The notes under the pieces were generated by a model. The model saw only the letters and a program-made list of their open reading frames with translations, was not told the DNA's origin and searched no databases. This document shows, one piece after another, positions 63,143 through 64,000 of a DNA stretch of 64,000 nucleotides (position 1 is the first letter of the stretch; each line of letters begins with the position of its first letter). The stretch lies in the NCBI GenBank assembly GCA_903862655.1, contig CAIOZA010000136.1:1-64000 (forward strand), in the 5' to 3' direction. A program made the position numbers and the translations under genes. The stretch is from an uncultured Ignavibacteria bacterium. Its GTDB lineage: Bacteria; Bacteroidota; Ignavibacteria; Kapaibacteriales; UBA2268.

Positions 63143-64000
63143 ATGGAAGATATTCATTTAATTAATTTAGATGTTGTAGTTGAATTAGCAATCCGTAAGT
63201 TCGGAGAAAGTTACCTATCTTTTTATGACAAATCTTTTAACGAACAATCAGTAAGAGAAATTAAAATTTTTATTGATGATTTTCATTTATTCTCTGTTAA
63301 AAAACTGGAAAAGTTAAATCCCTTCCAAAAAAATAATCCACTTTATATTACTTATATCTATAGACAATTTTTGAACTACCATTCTAATGATAAGAATTCT
63401 ATCGTTGAGGAAATATTTTCTGATATTTTCGAAAAAATAGTTATAAATAATTTTATATTAGTTTCAAGCGAAAATATTGAAACCGATGATAATAACATTG
63501 AATTATCAATGACATTGTTGCGTGAATCATCAATGAATTTTTTTATTAAAGAACGACTGTCCGAATTATTGGTATTGGTAGCTGAAAATTATTTGTCAGA
63601 AACAACTAATAAAGAAGAATTTATAGTTAATAGCTACCTAACATCATTTAAAGAAAACCTCTTCGAAACATTCCCACCTGTTAGAGATACAAAGTATTTT
63701 GATTTTTGTGTTGTCGAAACAATTTATAATTTTGAAGATATACTTATTGATTGTGTGCCTTCCTCATTTAGTAAAATATTTACCAATTCAATTTGGACTG
63801 AAATACAGATTCCTGCAGAACTTGTAAAATTAATAAGAGTTCATCGAAAAAGAATCAATGAATTAATCTTGAAAAAAAGTATTGAAGAATCTCTGATGCA
63901 TAAGTATGGCAGAGAAATAGGAAATTTAAATAAAAAAAGTTTAACTCAGAAGGTAATTAAAGAAATAAAACAAATTTTCACCACCATGTCTATTGAAATA
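63143..64000 (+). CDS. Unrecognised protein, truncated by the window end
   Basis: An ATG at 63143 opens a frame of 286 codons that stays open to base 64000, so the C-terminus is missing. The visible part is rich in Lys, Ile, Asn, Phe and Glu, predicted mostly helical, with no signal peptide or membrane helix. A basic stretch follows VKLIRVHRKRINEL near residue 235. I do not recognise a family. The gene is even more AT-rich than its neighbours and lies downstream of tRNA-Leu, a common integration spot, so it could belong to an acquired region. No integrase is visible in the window. Confidence 0.7.
   Translation, partial: MEDIHLINLDVVVELAIRKFGESYLSFYDKSFNEQSVREIKIFIDDFHLFSVKKLEKLNPFQKNNPLYITYIYRQFLNYHSNDKNSIVEEIFSDIFEKIVINNFILVSSENIETDDNNIELSMTLLRESSMNFFIKERLSELLVLVAENYLSETTNKEEFIVNSYLTSFKENLFETFPPVRDTKYFDFCVVETIYNFEDILIDCVPSSFSKIFTNSIWTEIQIPAELVKLIRVHRKRINELILKKSIEESLMHKYGREIGNLNKKSLTQKVIKEIKQIFTTMSIEI

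Overview
The window is an AT-rich bacterial chromosome segment, roughly one third G+C by eye. Genes are densely packed on both strands. Several signs point to the Bacteroidota/Chlorobiota/Ignavibacteriota/Kapaibacteriota group. A large secreted protein at 60146-62716 ends in a type IX secretion (Por) sorting domain. Both tRNA genes are preceded by TTG-N19/20-TAnnTTTG promoters, the form used by the Bacteroidota primary sigma factor. The atp operon lacks atpD and atpC, and AtpB is long. Unlike typical Bacteroidetes, many genes have good Shine-Dalgarno sequences (AtpE, GapA, SodB, aconitase, the T9SS cargo), so an early-branching relative such as Ignavibacteria or Kapaibacteria fits better. I cannot fix the genus.

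Layout from the left. 68-883 is a SAM hydrolase. 1097-5298 (minus) is a run of uracil-DNA glycosylase, D-Ala-D-Ala ligase, PfkB kinase and an exported CBM9-like protein. 5437-5922 is a DinB-fold protein. 5929-8187 (minus) is pssA-purS-purQ-tatA-tatA, followed by an NlpC/P60 lipoprotein. Aconitase, a DUF45 metallopeptidase and MutS come next. 15068-21897 is a full SUF Fe-S assembly operon (rrf2-sufB-C-D-S-U-sufT-ferredoxin-sufA), then Fe-superoxide dismutase, a Lon-N domain protein and folP. After an M16 protease and an EF-G paralogue come a triheme cytochrome c, a methyltransferase, a histone-deacetylase-like hydrolase, a GNAT protein and a TfoX-N protein.

31321-31395 is tRNA-Pro. 31866-38474 (minus) is the ATP synthase operon (atpZ/I-atpI-B-E-F-H-A-[hldD]-G), fed by an enoyl-CoA hydratase gene. 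An LPS-heptose epimerase gene sits between atpA and atpG, and a GC-rich hairpin separates atpE from atpF. 39361-47421 looks envelope- and sugar-related: phosphodiester glycosidase, NamZ/DUF1343 muramidase, TPR protein, CPBP protease, HicB-like protein, heparinase II/III-family lyase and a ROK kinase without the usual zinc cysteines. Next are an FtsB-like protein, glycine dehydrogenase subunit 1, gap-pgk, a rhomboid protease, ispG, gamma carbonic anhydrase, CheW, NuoF, ValS and the T9SS cargo protein. The right end has tRNA-Leu(CAG), a short direct repeat, and an unrecognised ORF that runs off the window.

Most of the window is core metabolism (Fe-S biogenesis feeding aconitase, IspG, NuoF and the UDG; ATP synthesis; lower glycolysis). 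I found no CRISPR array, transposase, integrase or rRNA. The parts least explained by known biology are the interrupted atp operon, the atpE-atpF hairpin, the palindrome at 54327-54346 and the right-hand tRNA-Leu flank.
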